From Pseudomonas fluorescens (GTDB lineage Bacteria; Pseudomonadota; Gammaproteobacteria; Pseudomonadales; Pseudomonadaceae), in assembly GCF_001623525.1 (NCBI RefSeq), contig NZ_CP015225.1, positions 4,104,501 through 4,168,500 on the forward strand: a stretch of DNA of 64,000 nt, in the 5' to 3' direction. This document shows, piece by piece, positions 49,923-58,945 of the stretch. Position numbers and translations under genes: made by a program. Under the pieces are notes generated by a model that was given only the letters and a program-made list of their open reading frames with translations, searched no databases and was not told the origin of the DNA. Numbering within the stretch: the first letter of the stretch is position 1; the number at the start of each line of letters is the position of its first letter.

Positions 49923-49963
49923 CGTGGCGGGGGAGCTTGCTCCCGTTAGGCTGCGCAGCAGCG
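49923..49963. repeat. Half REP, class GTGGCGAGGGAGCTTGCTCCC
   Basis: Single arm CCGTGGCGGGGGAGCTTGCT with GCTGCGCAGCAGC after it, just past the azoreductase stop; the second arm is missing. Confidence 0.8.
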
Positions 49964-49967
49964 CGTT

Positions 49968-50606
49968 TCAAAAAGTCCGCGCCAGCGCCAGCAAACGCTC
50001 CTCGGCCTCGGCGCAGGACAACGCAAAGCTGCGCTCGGCCGACTCCTCGCCTTCTGCCGCCACCACCGTCACATCGGTAATGCCGATAAACCCCAGGACG
50101 GTGCGCAACAGCGTGTCGGCGTGGTTCATGCTCTCCAACGGGCCGCCAGGCCCGAAACCGAAATCGCCGCGACTGGTCACGATCAGGGCTTTCTTGCCCA
50201 GCAACAGCGGCTCGTAGTGCGACACGCCATTATCCAGGCTGTGGTTGAACGTCAGCCCGATGCGCACGATCTGGTCGATCCAGGCCTTCACGCCGCCGGG
50301 CACGCTGAAGTTGTGCATGGGCGCGGAGATCACCAGTCGGTCATGGGCTTGCAACTCCTCGACCAAAGCATCGCTCAGAGCCAGGTCCGCTTGCATGATC
50401 AACGGTCGAGCCTGGGGCTCGGGGTAGAACGCCGCGGCGATGAACGCTTCGTTGACCGGTGCAATTACCGTCCGTCCAACTTCTCGACGGGTCAATTGCG
50501 ATTGTGGATGGGCGGCCTGCCACGCCGAAACAAAAGCCTCGGCCAAGCGCCGGGAATGAGAGCGCTCGCCACGGGGACTGCCATGCACCACAAGAATATT
50601 ACTCAT
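49968..50606 (-). CDS. azoR: FMN-dependent NADH-azoreductase
   Basis: 212 residues, flavodoxin-like fold. [22 protein letters not shown] is the FMN phosphate loop; [24 protein letters not shown] and [11 protein letters not shown] are family marks. Reduces quinones and azo compounds with NADH. Divergent from the LysR gene at 50743, which is the likely regulator, with a 136-base shared region. Confidence 0.92.
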   Translation of the reverse strand: MSNILVVHGSPRGERSHSRRLAEAFVSAWQAAHPQSQLTRREVGRTVIAPVNEAFIAAAFYPEPQARPLIMQADLALSDALVEELQAHDRLVISAPMHNFSVPGGVKAWIDQIVRIGLTFNHSLDNGVSHYEPLLLGKKALIVTSRGDFGFGPGGPLESMNHADTLLRTVLGFIGITDVTVVAAEGEESAERSFALSCAEAEERLLALARTF

Positions 50607-50742
50607 CTGAATCTCCTTTTATGCGGCTACAATCAACACTGCTTATGCCTTGCAGCTTGAAGCTCGTTGCCGCTGACAGACAAATGAGCGTTAGTTCATC
50701 TGGATGAGTTAGTTTCATCCATTGCATTTCAGGAGAATCAGG

Positions 50743-51684
50743 ATGTTCGCCAACCTGCCGCTCAACGCCCTACGCGCCTTCGAGGCTGCCGCGCGGCTGC
50801 TCAGTTTCAAGGCGGCTGCGGCGGAGTTGTCGGTGACGCCTACGGCGGTCTCCCATCAGATTCGATCCCTGGAGAACTGGCTGGGGCTGGCGCTGTTCGA
50901 ACGCCTGCCACGCCAGGTACGCCTCACCGACGGCGGGCAACGTTTGTTCCACAGCCTGCACGGGGCGTTGCTGGAAGTGGCACAAAGCGTCGACACCCTG
51001 CGCCCGCAACGCAGCACCAGCCACCTGACACTGTCCACCACCGCAGCGTTTGCCGCCCTGTGGCTGGTGCCTCGCCTGGGGCGTTTTTATGCGCGTCACC
51101 CGAACATCAACGTGCGCCTGGACACCCACTGCGAAGTGATCGACCTGCACCAGGACGCCAGCGTCGACCTGGTGGTGCGCTACAGCTTGGACGCCTACCC
51201 GAACCTGTACGGCATGTGCCTGTTCGATGAAAGCTTCGGGGTCTATGGCTCGCCTGAACAGGTGGCCCTGGCGGCACGGCAGGTGCCGACGCTGATCAGC
51301 GTGCATTGGCACAATTCCAAGCTGTACGCCCACGGTTGGGATGCCTGGTGCGCCCAGGCCGGGGAAACCTGGCTTACCCGGCAGCCGTGCATGCGCGCGT
51401 ACGACGAGGAGCATTACGCCTTGCAAGCGGCGATCGCCGGGCAGGGCCTGGTGCTGGCGAGCAATATCCTGGCTTCCGAAAGCATCGCCAGTGGCTTGCT
51501 GGTGGGTTATCGCCCGGACGTCCAGGTCAATGGCGCCGGCTACAGCGCCCTGTGCGTCCCGGGCCGCGAACGCCATCCCCCGGTGCGGGCGTTCTTCCAG
51601 TGGCTAGGGGAGGAAGCACGGCTGTCCGGCTATGCGCTGAAAAACTCGGTAAAACTTTTTCAGGACCGTGTCACTCAGACTTAG
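50743..51684 (+). CDS. LysR family transcriptional regulator (GcvA-like)
   Basis: 313 residues. N-terminal winged helix (LPLNALRAFEAAARLLSFKAAAAELSVTPTAVSHQIRSLE; core TPTAVSHQI) and effector domain with LSTTAAFAALWLVPRLGRF, in the style of GcvA/AmpR. ATG at 50743 has AGGAG at a 7-base gap; an ATG at 50722 lacks one. Divergent from azoR, so it probably controls that gene and itself. Confidence 0.9.
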   Translation: MFANLPLNALRAFEAAARLLSFKAAAAELSVTPTAVSHQIRSLENWLGLALFERLPRQVRLTDGGQRLFHSLHGALLEVAQSVDTLRPQRSTSHLTLSTTAAFAALWLVPRLGRFYARHPNINVRLDTHCEVIDLHQDASVDLVVRYSLDAYPNLYGMCLFDESFGVYGSPEQVALAARQVPTLISVHWHNSKLYAHGWDAWCAQAGETWLTRQPCMRAYDEEHYALQAAIAGQGLVLASNILASESIASGLLVGYRPDVQVNGAGYSALCVPGRERHPPVRAFFQWLGEEARLSGYALKNSVKLFQDRVTQT

Positions 51685-51741
51685 AGTGATCGCGCCATCA
51701 GAGCGTGACGCTCCCACCGGATCAGCCTCCAGGAGAACGAG

Positions 51742-52272
51742 ATGAGCGACATGCACTTATCCGATGTAACGACCCTGCGCGAACGTGCACGGCAGAACGT
51801 GCAGAACGGCGCAGTGACCGAAGGTTACGGCACCGATCGGCAGGAAGTTGTCCGCCTGCTCAACGAAGCGCTGGCCACCGAACTGGTGTGCGTGCTGCGC
51901 TACAAGCGCCACTACTTCATGGCCACCGGCCTCAAGGCCAGCGTGGCGGCCAGTGAATTCCTCGAGCACGCGAACCAGGAAGCCGAACACGCCGACAAAC
52001 TCGCCGAGCGAATCGTGCAGTTGGGCGGCGAGCCGGAGTTCAACCCCGACCTGTTGACCCGCAATTCCCACGCCCAGTACGTGGCGGGCAACACCCTCAA
52101 GGAAATGGTGTACGAGGACCTGGTGGCGGAACGGATCGCCATCGACAGCTATCGGGAAATCATCCAGTACATCGGCGAAAAAGACCCGACCACCCGGCGC
52201 ATCTTCGAAGACATCCTGGCCCAGGAAGAAGAGCATGCCGATGACATGGCCGATATCCTGGCCGACCTCTGA
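51742..52272 (+). CDS. Ferritin-like (bacterioferritin-type) protein
   Basis: 176 residues, four-helix bundle with di-iron ligands in ATELVCVLRYKRHYFMATG, EFLEHANQEAEHADKLAERI (E..EAEH) and QEEEHADDMADIL (EEEH). Similar to PA4880 of P. aeruginosa, annotated as a probable bacterioferritin. Could store iron or act as a Dps-like oxidant guard. GGAG lies 9 bases before the ATG. Confidence 0.9.
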   Translation: MSDMHLSDVTTLRERARQNVQNGAVTEGYGTDRQEVVRLLNEALATELVCVLRYKRHYFMATGLKASVAASEFLEHANQEAEHADKLAERIVQLGGEPEFNPDLLTRNSHAQYVAGNTLKEMVYEDLVAERIAIDSYREIIQYIGEKDPTTRRIFEDILAQEEEHADDMADILADL

Positions 52273-52289
52273 TACTGATACTGATACCG

Positions 52290-52358
52290 CCATCGCGAGC
52301 AAGCTCGCTCCCACATGGAATCGCATCTCCCTGTGGGAGCGAGCTTGCTCGCGATGAG
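52290..52358. repeat. REP pair, class GTGGGAGCGAGCTTGCTCGCGA
   Basis: Closely spaced inverted doublet between convergent ferritin-like and asmA genes. A short GATACT repeat (three times) precedes it at 52271-52287. Confidence 0.9.
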
Positions 52359-52384
52359 GCCCGTCGCCTCACCGCAAGCCTGGC

Positions 52385-54460
52385 TTATCGGGTGGGCTTG
52401 ACCGTCACCGGTGCCTTGCCCGCTTTCATCTGCTCCAGCAGCGGCGCGCACTGGTTCGGCTCACCGCCGCTGGGCGCTACCAGCGCGAGCAAGCCGGCGG
52501 CCGGTGCAGCGATCACACCCAACGCCACCATCCCGGCGCCGCGCAGCATCAGCGGCACCGCCTTGACCCCGGCGGCGGGCTTGGCGAACGGACCCCGGAC
52601 GTACAACGGCGAGCGCAGGGAAATCAGGCGCCAGCCCTTGGACTCGGGGGTGATGGTCAGGTCCAGCTGTTCATTCGCCATGTTCGCCGTGCCGTCGATG
52701 TAGATGATCGCGTTCTCGGTGTCGAACACGAACAGACGCGTGGTTGCCAGGCCCGTCTTGATGTCGAAGTCCGCCGCTGCGCAGTTGATCTTCACTTCCT
52801 TGTCGCCAAAGATTTTCCCCACCACGTAGTTGCCGACGTTCAGCCCCGCCAGCTCCATCAGCTCACGACTGATGGCGCCATCGTTGATAAGCATTTTCAG
52901 CGTGCCGTTGGAAGTGCCCAGCAACGCCGCCACCGAATTGCCGCGCCCGGTGATATCGGCATCGCCGTTCAATTCGCCGAAACTGGTTTTCATCGGCTCA
53001 AAACCCGGGAACAGCTGCTTGAGTTTGAAGCCGCGCGCCGTCAACTTCGCCCGGCCTTCAAGGGGCTGGGCATGGCCATTGAGGCGGATCTGCGCATCGA
53101 GGCGACCACCGGCCACGCCGAAGCGCAGGGGCTCGAGGCTCAACTGCCCATCGTTGAGCACCAGATGGGTATACAGGTCGTTGAACGGCAACTGCTCGCT
53201 ATGGACAATGCGCTTGCCGGTGAACTCCACATCGGCGTCCATCACGCTCCAGCGCTCAGTGCGAAACTCTTCCACGGGCAAGATCTTGTCGGCTGGCTGC
53301 TTGCTGGCGCCGCCACGGGCCTTTTGCTCGGTATTGGAGTCCGCACCGATCAGCGGCGCCAGGTCGCTGAACAGCAATTGGTTGGAGACCAGCGCGCCAC
53401 TGAGTTTCGGCCGGGGCTGACTGGCGACATAAGCCAGGTCGCCATGAATATCGCTGTCGCCGATCTTGCCGTTGAACGCCTCGTAGCGGAACAGCGCCCC
53501 ACCCGGCTCATGCAGCTTGGCAATCAAGCGGCCATCGGTGGCGTAAGGCGGCGAATCCGGCAAGGTCACGCCGGTCAGCGGGTAGAGATGAGCCAGGCTG
53601 TTGCCGGCCAGTTTCAGGCGCAAGTCCAGGGCCCCGAGATTCATTGGGTCGGTGAGGGTGCCGGCCAGTTCGACGCGGGTCTCGGCGATCTTCGCCTGGG
53701 CCTGGAGCGGAAAGGGTCGTGAGGCATCCTGCAATGCCAGCAAACCACCAACCTTGCCGGAGCCGGCCAGGTTCTGCCCGTGATACTGCCCGTTGACCTT
53801 GAAGGCGAACGCGTAGTCCTGCGGTGTCGCGCCCTGGTCCTGGGCCTTTTTCGCGGCCTTGTCACCGACGATATCGCTGAACGGGATGGGTTTGCCCAAC
53901 GGGTCGATCAACAGGTAGAGCCGGGTCTTGAGTGTCTGGTCGTCAAGAGTGACATGGCCTTTGTCGAAGCCGATGGCGCCGATGTCCACCACCCAGCTGG
54001 ACGGCTCGGCGTCCGGGTCTTTCGGATCGAACTGGAAGGTCCAGTTGGCGCGTCCGTCAGCCAGACGCTGCAGGTTGGCGTTGGGCTCCGTCAGGTCGAT
54101 GCGCGGAATCGCCACTCTCCGGGCCAGCAAGGCCAGGGGCGAAACGCGTAGCTCGACACGCTTGAGCGTGACCATTTGCGGGGTTTTCGACCAGTCAGGG
54201 TTGCCCAGGCTCAAATCCTCGGCCACCACATGGGGCCAGGGCAGCCAGGCACGCCAGCCCCCTTCCTCTGGCTCACGCTGCCAGGCTACCGCCAGATTGC
54301 CGTTGATGGCGAAGGGGCGATGCAACTCCTCGGAAACCTTGGCATTGAGCGGGGGCTTGATGCGGTTCCAGTCGAAGAACGCGATGACCAGGACCAGCAC
54401 CGCCAGCAGGACAACAAGGCTGGCAAAGCTCCAGGCGAGGATTTTCGAGGTGCGCGTCAT
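52385..54460 (-). CDS. AsmA family protein
   Basis: 691 residues. One N-terminal membrane helix (ILAWSFASLVVLLAVLVLVIAFF, anchored at the inner membrane), then the AsmA N-terminal domain and a long beta-rich body with the C-terminal AsmA_2 segment (GNSVAALLGTSNGTLKMLINDGAIS; core LGTSNGTLKM). Family members are bridge-like proteins implied in phospholipid transport to the outer membrane. ATG at 54460 fits the anchor helix; the frame opens to 54481. Confidence 0.9.
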   Translation of the reverse strand: MTRTSKILAWSFASLVVLLAVLVLVIAFFDWNRIKPPLNAKVSEELHRPFAINGNLAVAWQREPEEGGWRAWLPWPHVVAEDLSLGNPDWSKTPQMVTLKRVELRVSPLALLARRVAIPRIDLTEPNANLQRLADGRANWTFQFDPKDPDAEPSSWVVDIGAIGFDKGHVTLDDQTLKTRLYLLIDPLGKPIPFSDIVGDKAAKKAQDQGATPQDYAFAFKVNGQYHGQNLAGSGKVGGLLALQDASRPFPLQAQAKIAETRVELAGTLTDPMNLGALDLRLKLAGNSLAHLYPLTGVTLPDSPPYATDGRLIAKLHEPGGALFRYEAFNGKIGDSDIHGDLAYVASQPRPKLSGALVSNQLLFSDLAPLIGADSNTEQKARGGASKQPADKILPVEEFRTERWSVMDADVEFTGKRIVHSEQLPFNDLYTHLVLNDGQLSLEPLRFGVAGGRLDAQIRLNGHAQPLEGRAKLTARGFKLKQLFPGFEPMKTSFGELNGDADITGRGNSVAALLGTSNGTLKMLINDGAISRELMELAGLNVGNYVVGKIFGDKEVKINCAAADFDIKTGLATTRLFVFDTENAIIYIDGTANMANEQLDLTITPESKGWRLISLRSPLYVRGPFAKPAAGVKAVPLMLRGAGMVALGVIAAPAAGLLALVAPSGGEPNQCAPLLEQMKAGKAPVTVKPTR

Positions 54461-54836
54461 GCACAAGGCTCCTGATGACAAGTCAGCGTCCGCAACCGCG
54501 CCGCCGCTGGGAACACGACCTTGCAGTCGGTTCGTTATGAAGGGTTGGACTGGTAAAGCGGCCCGCAGGTGCCGATGAACGGCACAAAAAAATGCAATAT
54601 TCCTGACCGATCAGCCAACAAACTGTTACCGCCCCGCACATTTACGAGGCAGTAGTGGGTACAAAATACCCACCTCGGTGCAAAACAACACCTCGGAAAC
54701 GCCCGTTCTAGAGCCTTCGCCCCGAACAATCAATTCCGTTGATTATTACCATTGTCTTTATGAACTTTTATATCGACTTATCGAGAGTAGCATTGCCCTC
54801 GTACCCACTTTATCGCCCTCCCAAGGAGCAACGATC
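54461..54836. other. 376-base gene-free region with a perfect inverted repeat
   Basis: Between divergent asmA and the repeat-protein gene; no trustworthy frame. At 54655-54673 GTGGGTA and TACCCAC flank CAAAA, an operator- or hairpin-like site. The part after 54720 is AT-rich and should carry the promoter of the downstream gene. Confidence 0.4.
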
Positions 54837-55253
54837 ATGAAACGCCAATTACTGATGAGCCTGTCCCTTTCACTGCTGGCCTCCACTGCCTTCGCACTGC
54901 CAGCCTCCGAACAAGCTACCCCACAGGTCAAGGACAGCCATTCTGTCTACAGCCAGACTGTTGCCGAAGGTGGCCGTGATCGTCTGGAAGAAAAAGGTCT
55001 GGCCGAGGACGGTTATGACCGCACCAAGCAAAGCGATACCGTTGCAGCTGATGGTTCCGACCGCACCCCAGGCCAAACCTTGGCAGCCGACGGTTCCGAC
55101 CGCACCCCAGGCCAAACCTTGGCAGCCGACGGTTCCGACCGCACCCCAGGCCAGACCCTCGCCGAAGACGGTTCTTCTCGCACTAAAATGGGCGATACCG
55201 TGGCCGAAGGCGGTGGTGACCGCGTGATCGAACGCAACGGCACAGTGAGCTGA
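54837..55253 (+). CDS. Secreted repeat protein of unknown function
   Basis: 138 residues. Signal peptide with cleavage likely after LLASTAFA-LPA. The mature chain is almost wholly seven ~13-residue repeats of the form T-V/L-A-E/A-D/G-G-x-D-R-T-x-x-x, three of them identical (AADGSDRTPGQTL). AAGGAG lies 9 bases before the ATG; the frame opens upstream to 54678 without support. Acidic DGxDR repeats might bind calcium, but this is only a suggestion. Followed by a strong terminator, so single-gene unit. Confidence 0.85.
   Translation: MKRQLLMSLSLSLLASTAFALPASEQATPQVKDSHSVYSQTVAEGGRDRLEEKGLAEDGYDRTKQSDTVAADGSDRTPGQTLAADGSDRTPGQTLAADGSDRTPGQTLAEDGSSRTKMGDTVAEGGGDRVIERNGTVS
55044..55160 (+). repeat. 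Three tandem 39-base repeats inside the secreted repeat gene
   Basis: Three 39-base units coding AADGSDRTPGQTL, nearly identical at DNA level (changes only at GCT/GCC, GAT/GAC, CAA/CAG and TTG/CTC). Such units can change number by slippage. Confidence 0.9.
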
Positions 55254-55269
55254 GCCCATGGTGGCCCAG

Positions 55270-55301
55270 AAAAAAGCCCGATTCCTGCAATCGGGCTTTT
55301 G
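55270..55301 (+). terminator. Intrinsic terminator
   Basis: AAAAAGCCCGATT-CCTGC-AATCGGGCTTTT: 11-base stem with A and T tracts, 17 bases past the repeat-protein stop. Confidence 0.92.
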
Positions 55302-55411
55302 ACTTTTCAAACCCCTCGTTTTCCCCGCCCGCCCCCCTCTCTATCGTTCGACGTCGACAAAGCCGATTTGCTAGAGTGCGTCGCTCCCGTGAATCAGAAG
55401 CCAGCCTTGCG

Positions 55412-56044
55412 ATGCTGCCCCGCGCCGAACAGAAACAACAGACCCGAATTGCCCTGATGGACGCAGCCCGCCGTTTGATGGAGTGTGGCCGGGGGTTCGG
55501 CAGCCTGAGCCTGCGGGAAGTCGCCCGGACAGCCGGCATCGTCCCCACCGGGTTCTACCGGCACTTCGACGACATGGACCAACTGGGCCTGGTACTGGTC
55601 AGCGAAGTCGGCCAGACCTTCCGCGAAACCATCCGCCTGGTACGCCACAACGAATTCGTCATGGGCGGCATTATCGACGCGTCAGTGCGGATCTTTCTCG
55701 ATGTGGTGCAGGCCAACCGCTCGCAGTTCCTGTTCCTGGCCCGCGAGCAATACGGCGGTTCCCTGCCGGTGCGCCAGGCCATCGCCCAACTGCGCGAAGA
55801 CATCAGCTCGGACCTGGCAGCCGACCTGGCCTTGATGCCCAAGTTGCAGCACCTGGACCTTGCCGCCCTGGGCGTGATGGCCGACCTCATCGTCAAGAGC
55901 GTATTCGCCACCCTGCCGGACATCATCGACCCACCCGCCCAAGCCCTCCCCGAACATCTCACGCCCCAGGCGAAGATTACCCAGCAACTGCGATTCATCT
56001 TCATTGGCCTCAAGCATTGGCAAGGGTTGGGCAGTACCGAATAA
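55412..56044 (+). CDS. TetR family regulator (fatty-acid desaturation regulator type)
   Basis: 210 residues. N-terminal HTH (TRIALMDAARRLM, SLREVARTAGIVPTGFYRHF) and an all-helical ligand domain. The pattern PTGFYRHFDDMDQLGLVLV resembles FabR/DesT-type regulators of unsaturated fatty acid synthesis. No desaturase gene is adjacent, so the target is not shown by context. ATG at 55412 preferred; GTG-type starts from 55376 are possible. Confidence 0.85.
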   Translation: MLPRAEQKQQTRIALMDAARRLMECGRGFGSLSLREVARTAGIVPTGFYRHFDDMDQLGLVLVSEVGQTFRETIRLVRHNEFVMGGIIDASVRIFLDVVQANRSQFLFLAREQYGGSLPVRQAIAQLREDISSDLAADLALMPKLQHLDLAALGVMADLIVKSVFATLPDIIDPPAQALPEHLTPQAKITQQLRFIFIGLKHWQGLGSTE

Positions 56045-56057
56045 CCCCGATGTACCC

Positions 56058-56083
56058 ACTGTGGGAGCTTGCTCGCGATAGCG
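56058..56083. repeat. Degenerate single REP arm
   Basis: CTGTGGGAGCTTGCTCGCGA with 3 bases missing relative to the full GTGGGAGCGAGCTTGCTCGC arm. The region 56045-56340 otherwise holds nothing I recognise. Confidence 0.7.
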
Positions 56084-56344
56084 GAGTCTCAGCCCCCTGA
56101 TTGCTCACCTGACACACCGCCTCCCAAAGAACCGCCTGGGAGATGTGGCCATCTCTGTAGGAACTGCCGACCGCTGTGACCTTTCGGGGCTTTTCCCTGC
56201 CAACCCCTCGGACATTTCCTTCAACACGCAGGGCTGTTCATGAACTAGGCAGTGCTTTCGAGCGCCGCTAACCTCTGTTCGTCATCGCAAAAAACGGTGA
56301 CACGGACGTGCAAGTCCGATCTAGGAACGCATTCGTTATGGCTA

Positions 56345-56510
56345 TTCGCCGAGCATTTTTCTATGCTCGCCGACTGTTATGGCGGCTGCGCGTGGGAGAC
56401 CTTCGGGTCTGCCGGGTTCCTGGACCGGTCTTGCACACCTACGTACAGCTGCCACCCATTTTTCGACGTGCAATCGGAGGGTGTCGGCTCCACTTCCAGG
56501 AATTTTCACT
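56345..56510 (+). promoter_or_regulatory. Structured 5' leader of the DUF6124 gene
   Basis: Two clear hairpins precede the gene: CGAGCAT-TTTTCT-ATGCTCG at 56350-56369 and AGACC-TTCG-GGTCT at 56397-56410 (a stable TTCG loop), then a CCGG-type stem and GCCACCC / GGGTGTCGGC pairing near 56451-56490. The part 56383-56443 aligns by eye with 24499-24558. From memory, such leaders recur in front of DUF3077/DUF6124 genes in fluorescent pseudomonads. The role is unknown. Confidence 0.5.
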
Positions 56511-56894
56511 ATGTTCAAAGCAACTCCGAATCCCCCGCAAAGCGGCCACAAATCCCGCGTCGAAGCACAGGAAGAAAAAAAGCTCGAAGACGCCGCCACC
56601 CGCGCCCTCGACTACTACCTCAAGCCCAAGCCCGCCTCACCGCCCGAACCTGACAAAAACCAACTCTTCATCGTGTCCCCCCACATCGACACCGAAACCC
56701 TGCTCGCCAACGCCTCCGAAGACCTGCTCTCCATCAGCACCATCGCCGCCGACCTGGCTGACGACGTGGACGATTCACGCCGCTGCGTCGCCCTGGCGAT
56801 CAGCCGGATGGCCGATGGGGTGCAGTTGTTGGTTGAGCGGGCGTTGGATCATCTGGAAACCAAGGAGATGGCGGCGCCTGGTGCCAAGGGATAG
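56511..56894 (+). CDS. DUF6124 family protein
   Basis: 127 residues. Begins MFKATPNPP, the standard opening of this Pseudomonas-restricted family, then a charged N-terminal part (EAQEEKKLEDAATRALDYYL), FIVSPHIDTETLLANASEDL and a helical C-terminus. No enzyme motif, no signal peptide. Function unknown; these small proteins occur in several copies per genome, usually behind a structured leader as here. Confidence 0.8.
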   Translation: MFKATPNPPQSGHKSRVEAQEEKKLEDAATRALDYYLKPKPASPPEPDKNQLFIVSPHIDTETLLANASEDLLSISTIAADLADDVDDSRRCVALAISRMADGVQLLVERALDHLETKEMAAPGAKG

Positions 56895-56924
56895 CGCTTT
56901 GTTTTGATGCAAGCTGAGCCGACG

Positions 56925-56952
56925 CCTCCGCGAGCAAGCCCGCTCCCACAGG
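56925..56952. repeat. Single REP arm, class GTGGGAGCGGGCTTGCTCGC
   Basis: CCGCGAGCAAGCCCGCTCCC between the DUF6124 gene and ureE. Confidence 0.75.
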
Positions 56953-57118
56953 TTCTTTTTGTGTCAGCCGCAAAATGGTGCGCGCCATCGCGTCGCGCAC
57001 CAACATGGCACGCAATCCGCCCCATCCTGAAACGCCATCCCAGCTATTTCCTACACCTCATTCGGTTGGCAAGCCCCTTGCTCTAAACACAGCACTGTTC
57101 ATTGCTGGAAGCACTCCG

Positions 57119-57619
57119 ATGCTGGTGATTCATCGCAGAATCGACACTCAACCGCGCTGGGACGCCGAGCTGCACCTGACCTTTGACGCCCGTAGCAAAA
57201 GCCGCCTGCGCTGTTTCAGTGCCGAGGGTGAAGACGTGGGGTTGTTCCTGGAACGAGGCCAACCGCCGCTGTACGACGGCGAATGCCTGCAAGCTGAAGA
57301 CGGGCGCATCGTGCGCGTTTGCGCCCGCGCCGAACAATTGCTGCATGTCACCTGCGCCAACGCCTTCGAACTGACCCGCGCCGCCTACCATCTGGGCAAT
57401 CGCCATGTCGCCCTGCAAGTGGGCGATGGCTGGTTGCGCCTGCTGGACGACTACGTGCTCAAGGCGATGCTCGAACAACTGGGCGCCCGTGCCGAATCCA
57501 TCGAAGCCCCGTTCCAGCCGGAACACGGCGCCTATGGCGGCGGTCACCATCACTCCCGGCACGGCGACGAAGATTTCAACTACGCGCCGCGCCTGCATCA
57601 GTTCGGCGTGCGCACATGA
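57119..57619 (+). CDS. ureE: Urease accessory protein UreE (nickel metallochaperone)
   Basis: 166 residues. N-terminal peptide-binding domain (LVIHRRIDTQ, LTFDARSKSRLRC) and C-terminal metal domain with HLGNRHVALQV and a His-rich tail GGGHHHSRHGDED. Gives nickel to the UreDFG complex. ATG at 57119 set by homology; the frame is open from 56975. Stop overlaps ureF by 4 bases. Confidence 0.95.
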   Translation: MLVIHRRIDTQPRWDAELHLTFDARSKSRLRCFSAEGEDVGLFLERGQPPLYDGECLQAEDGRIVRVCARAEQLLHVTCANAFELTRAAYHLGNRHVALQVGDGWLRLLDDYVLKAMLEQLGARAESIEAPFQPEHGAYGGGHHHSRHGDEDFNYAPRLHQFGVRT

Positions 57620-58290
57620 ACCCGGCCTGGGCGCTGCTGCGTCTGGCCAGCCCGCAACTGCCGATTGGTGGCTACAGCTATTCCCAGGGGCTGGAGATGG
57701 CGGTGGACAACGGCCAGGTGAAAAACCCTGACGACGCCCGTCGCTGGATCAGCGATCAACTGCTGCTGAACCTGGCGCGTTTCGAAGCGCCCTTGCTGCT
57801 GGCGCACTGCACCGCAGCCGCCGCTGACGATTGGGACGTGCTGCTGCAACGTTGCGAAGAACACCGCGCCAGCCGGGAAACCCGCGAGCTGTATCAGGAG
57901 AGCCGGCAGATGGGCTACTCGTTGCAGCAATTGCTCGCGGGCCTGCCGGAACTCGACCGCGCCGCGCGAGACTTTCTCGAACAGCGCAGCGAGCCGCACC
58001 TGGCCTTGTGCTGGGCCCTGGCCGCCCGCGCCTGGCAGATAGCCCCCCAGGACGCCCTCGCCGCCTGGCTGTGGAGCTGGCTGGAAAACCAACTGGCGGT
58101 GCTGATGAAAACCCTGCCCCTGGGCCAGCAAGCGGCCCAGCGCCTGACCAGCGAGCTGCTGCCGCTGCTGCAACAGGCCCAGCGCGACGCCTCGAACATC
58201 GACCCCGATCATTACGGCAGCGCCGCATTTGGCCTGTCCCTGGCGTGCATGGCCCATGAGCGCCAGTACAGCCGTCTGTTCCGTTCCTAG
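57616..58290 (+). CDS. ureF: Urease accessory protein UreF
   Basis: 224 residues. Family marks: LLRLASPQLPIGGYSYSQGLE near the N-terminus and MKTLPLGQQAAQRL; all-helical. Links UreD and UreG in the nickel-loading complex and raises fidelity of activation. ATGA overlap with ureE; 9 bases before ureG. Confidence 0.95.
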   Translation: MNPAWALLRLASPQLPIGGYSYSQGLEMAVDNGQVKNPDDARRWISDQLLLNLARFEAPLLLAHCTAAAADDWDVLLQRCEEHRASRETRELYQESRQMGYSLQQLLAGLPELDRAARDFLEQRSEPHLALCWALAARAWQIAPQDALAAWLWSWLENQLAVLMKTLPLGQQAAQRLTSELLPLLQQAQRDASNIDPDHYGSAAFGLSLACMAHERQYSRLFRS

Positions 58291-58299
58291 GAGACACTC

Positions 58300-58914
58300 A
58301 TGAATACACAACCTCTGCGCGTCGGTATCGGCGGCCCGGTAGGTTCCGGCAAGACCGCCCTGACCCTGGCCCTGTGCCTGGCCCTACGTGAACGCTACAA
58401 CCTGGCGGTGGTCACCAACGACATCTACACCCGCGAAGACGCCGACTTCCTGGTGCGCAACGAGGCCCTGGCGCCGGAGCGGATCATCGGCGTGGAAACC
58501 GGCGGTTGCCCGCACACGGCGATTCGCGAAGACGCGTCGATCAACCTGGAGGCGGTGGACCAGTTGAACCGGCGCTTCCCGGGCCTGGACCTGATCCTGG
58601 TGGAGTCGGGCGGCGACAACCTGTCGGCGACCTTCAGCCCGGAATTGTCGGACCTGACCATCTATGTGATCGACGTCTCGGCCGGTGACAAGCTGCCGCG
58701 CAAGGGCGGGCCGGGCATCTGCAAATCAGACCTGCTGGTGATCAATAAAATCGACCTGGCACCGCTGGTGGGTGCGTCCCTGGAAATGATGGACAGCGAC
58801 ACCCGGCGGATGCGCAACGGCAAGCCCTTCGTATTCAGCAATCAGAAGACCGGCCAGGGCCTGGACGACATCATTGCCTTCATCGAGCGCCAGGGTCTGC
58901 TGACCGCCGCCTGA
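58300..58914 (+). CDS. ureG: Urease accessory GTPase UreG
   Basis: 204 residues. P-loop [17 protein letters not shown], the switch-like [13 protein letters not shown], nickel/zinc CPH motif in [16 protein letters not shown], and [12 protein letters not shown] for guanine binding. Couples GTP hydrolysis to nickel delivery. Ribosome site AGGAG 6-7 bases upstream. Confidence 0.97.
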   Translation: MNTQPLRVGIGGPVGSGKTALTLALCLALRERYNLAVVTNDIYTREDADFLVRNEALAPERIIGVETGGCPHTAIREDASINLEAVDQLNRRFPGLDLILVESGGDNLSATFSPELSDLTIYVIDVSAGDKLPRKGGPGICKSDLLVINKIDLAPLVGASLEMMDSDTRRMRNGKPFVFSNQKTGQGLDDIIAFIERQGLLTAA

Positions 58915-58945
58915 TCTTTCCGACTGACCACAAGGAAGCTTATCC

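Noticed and set aside
56252..56907. Overlapping plus-strand frames across the DUF6124 leader
   Set aside because: They run through the hairpin leader in other frames; the MFKATPNPP start at 56511 marks the real gene.
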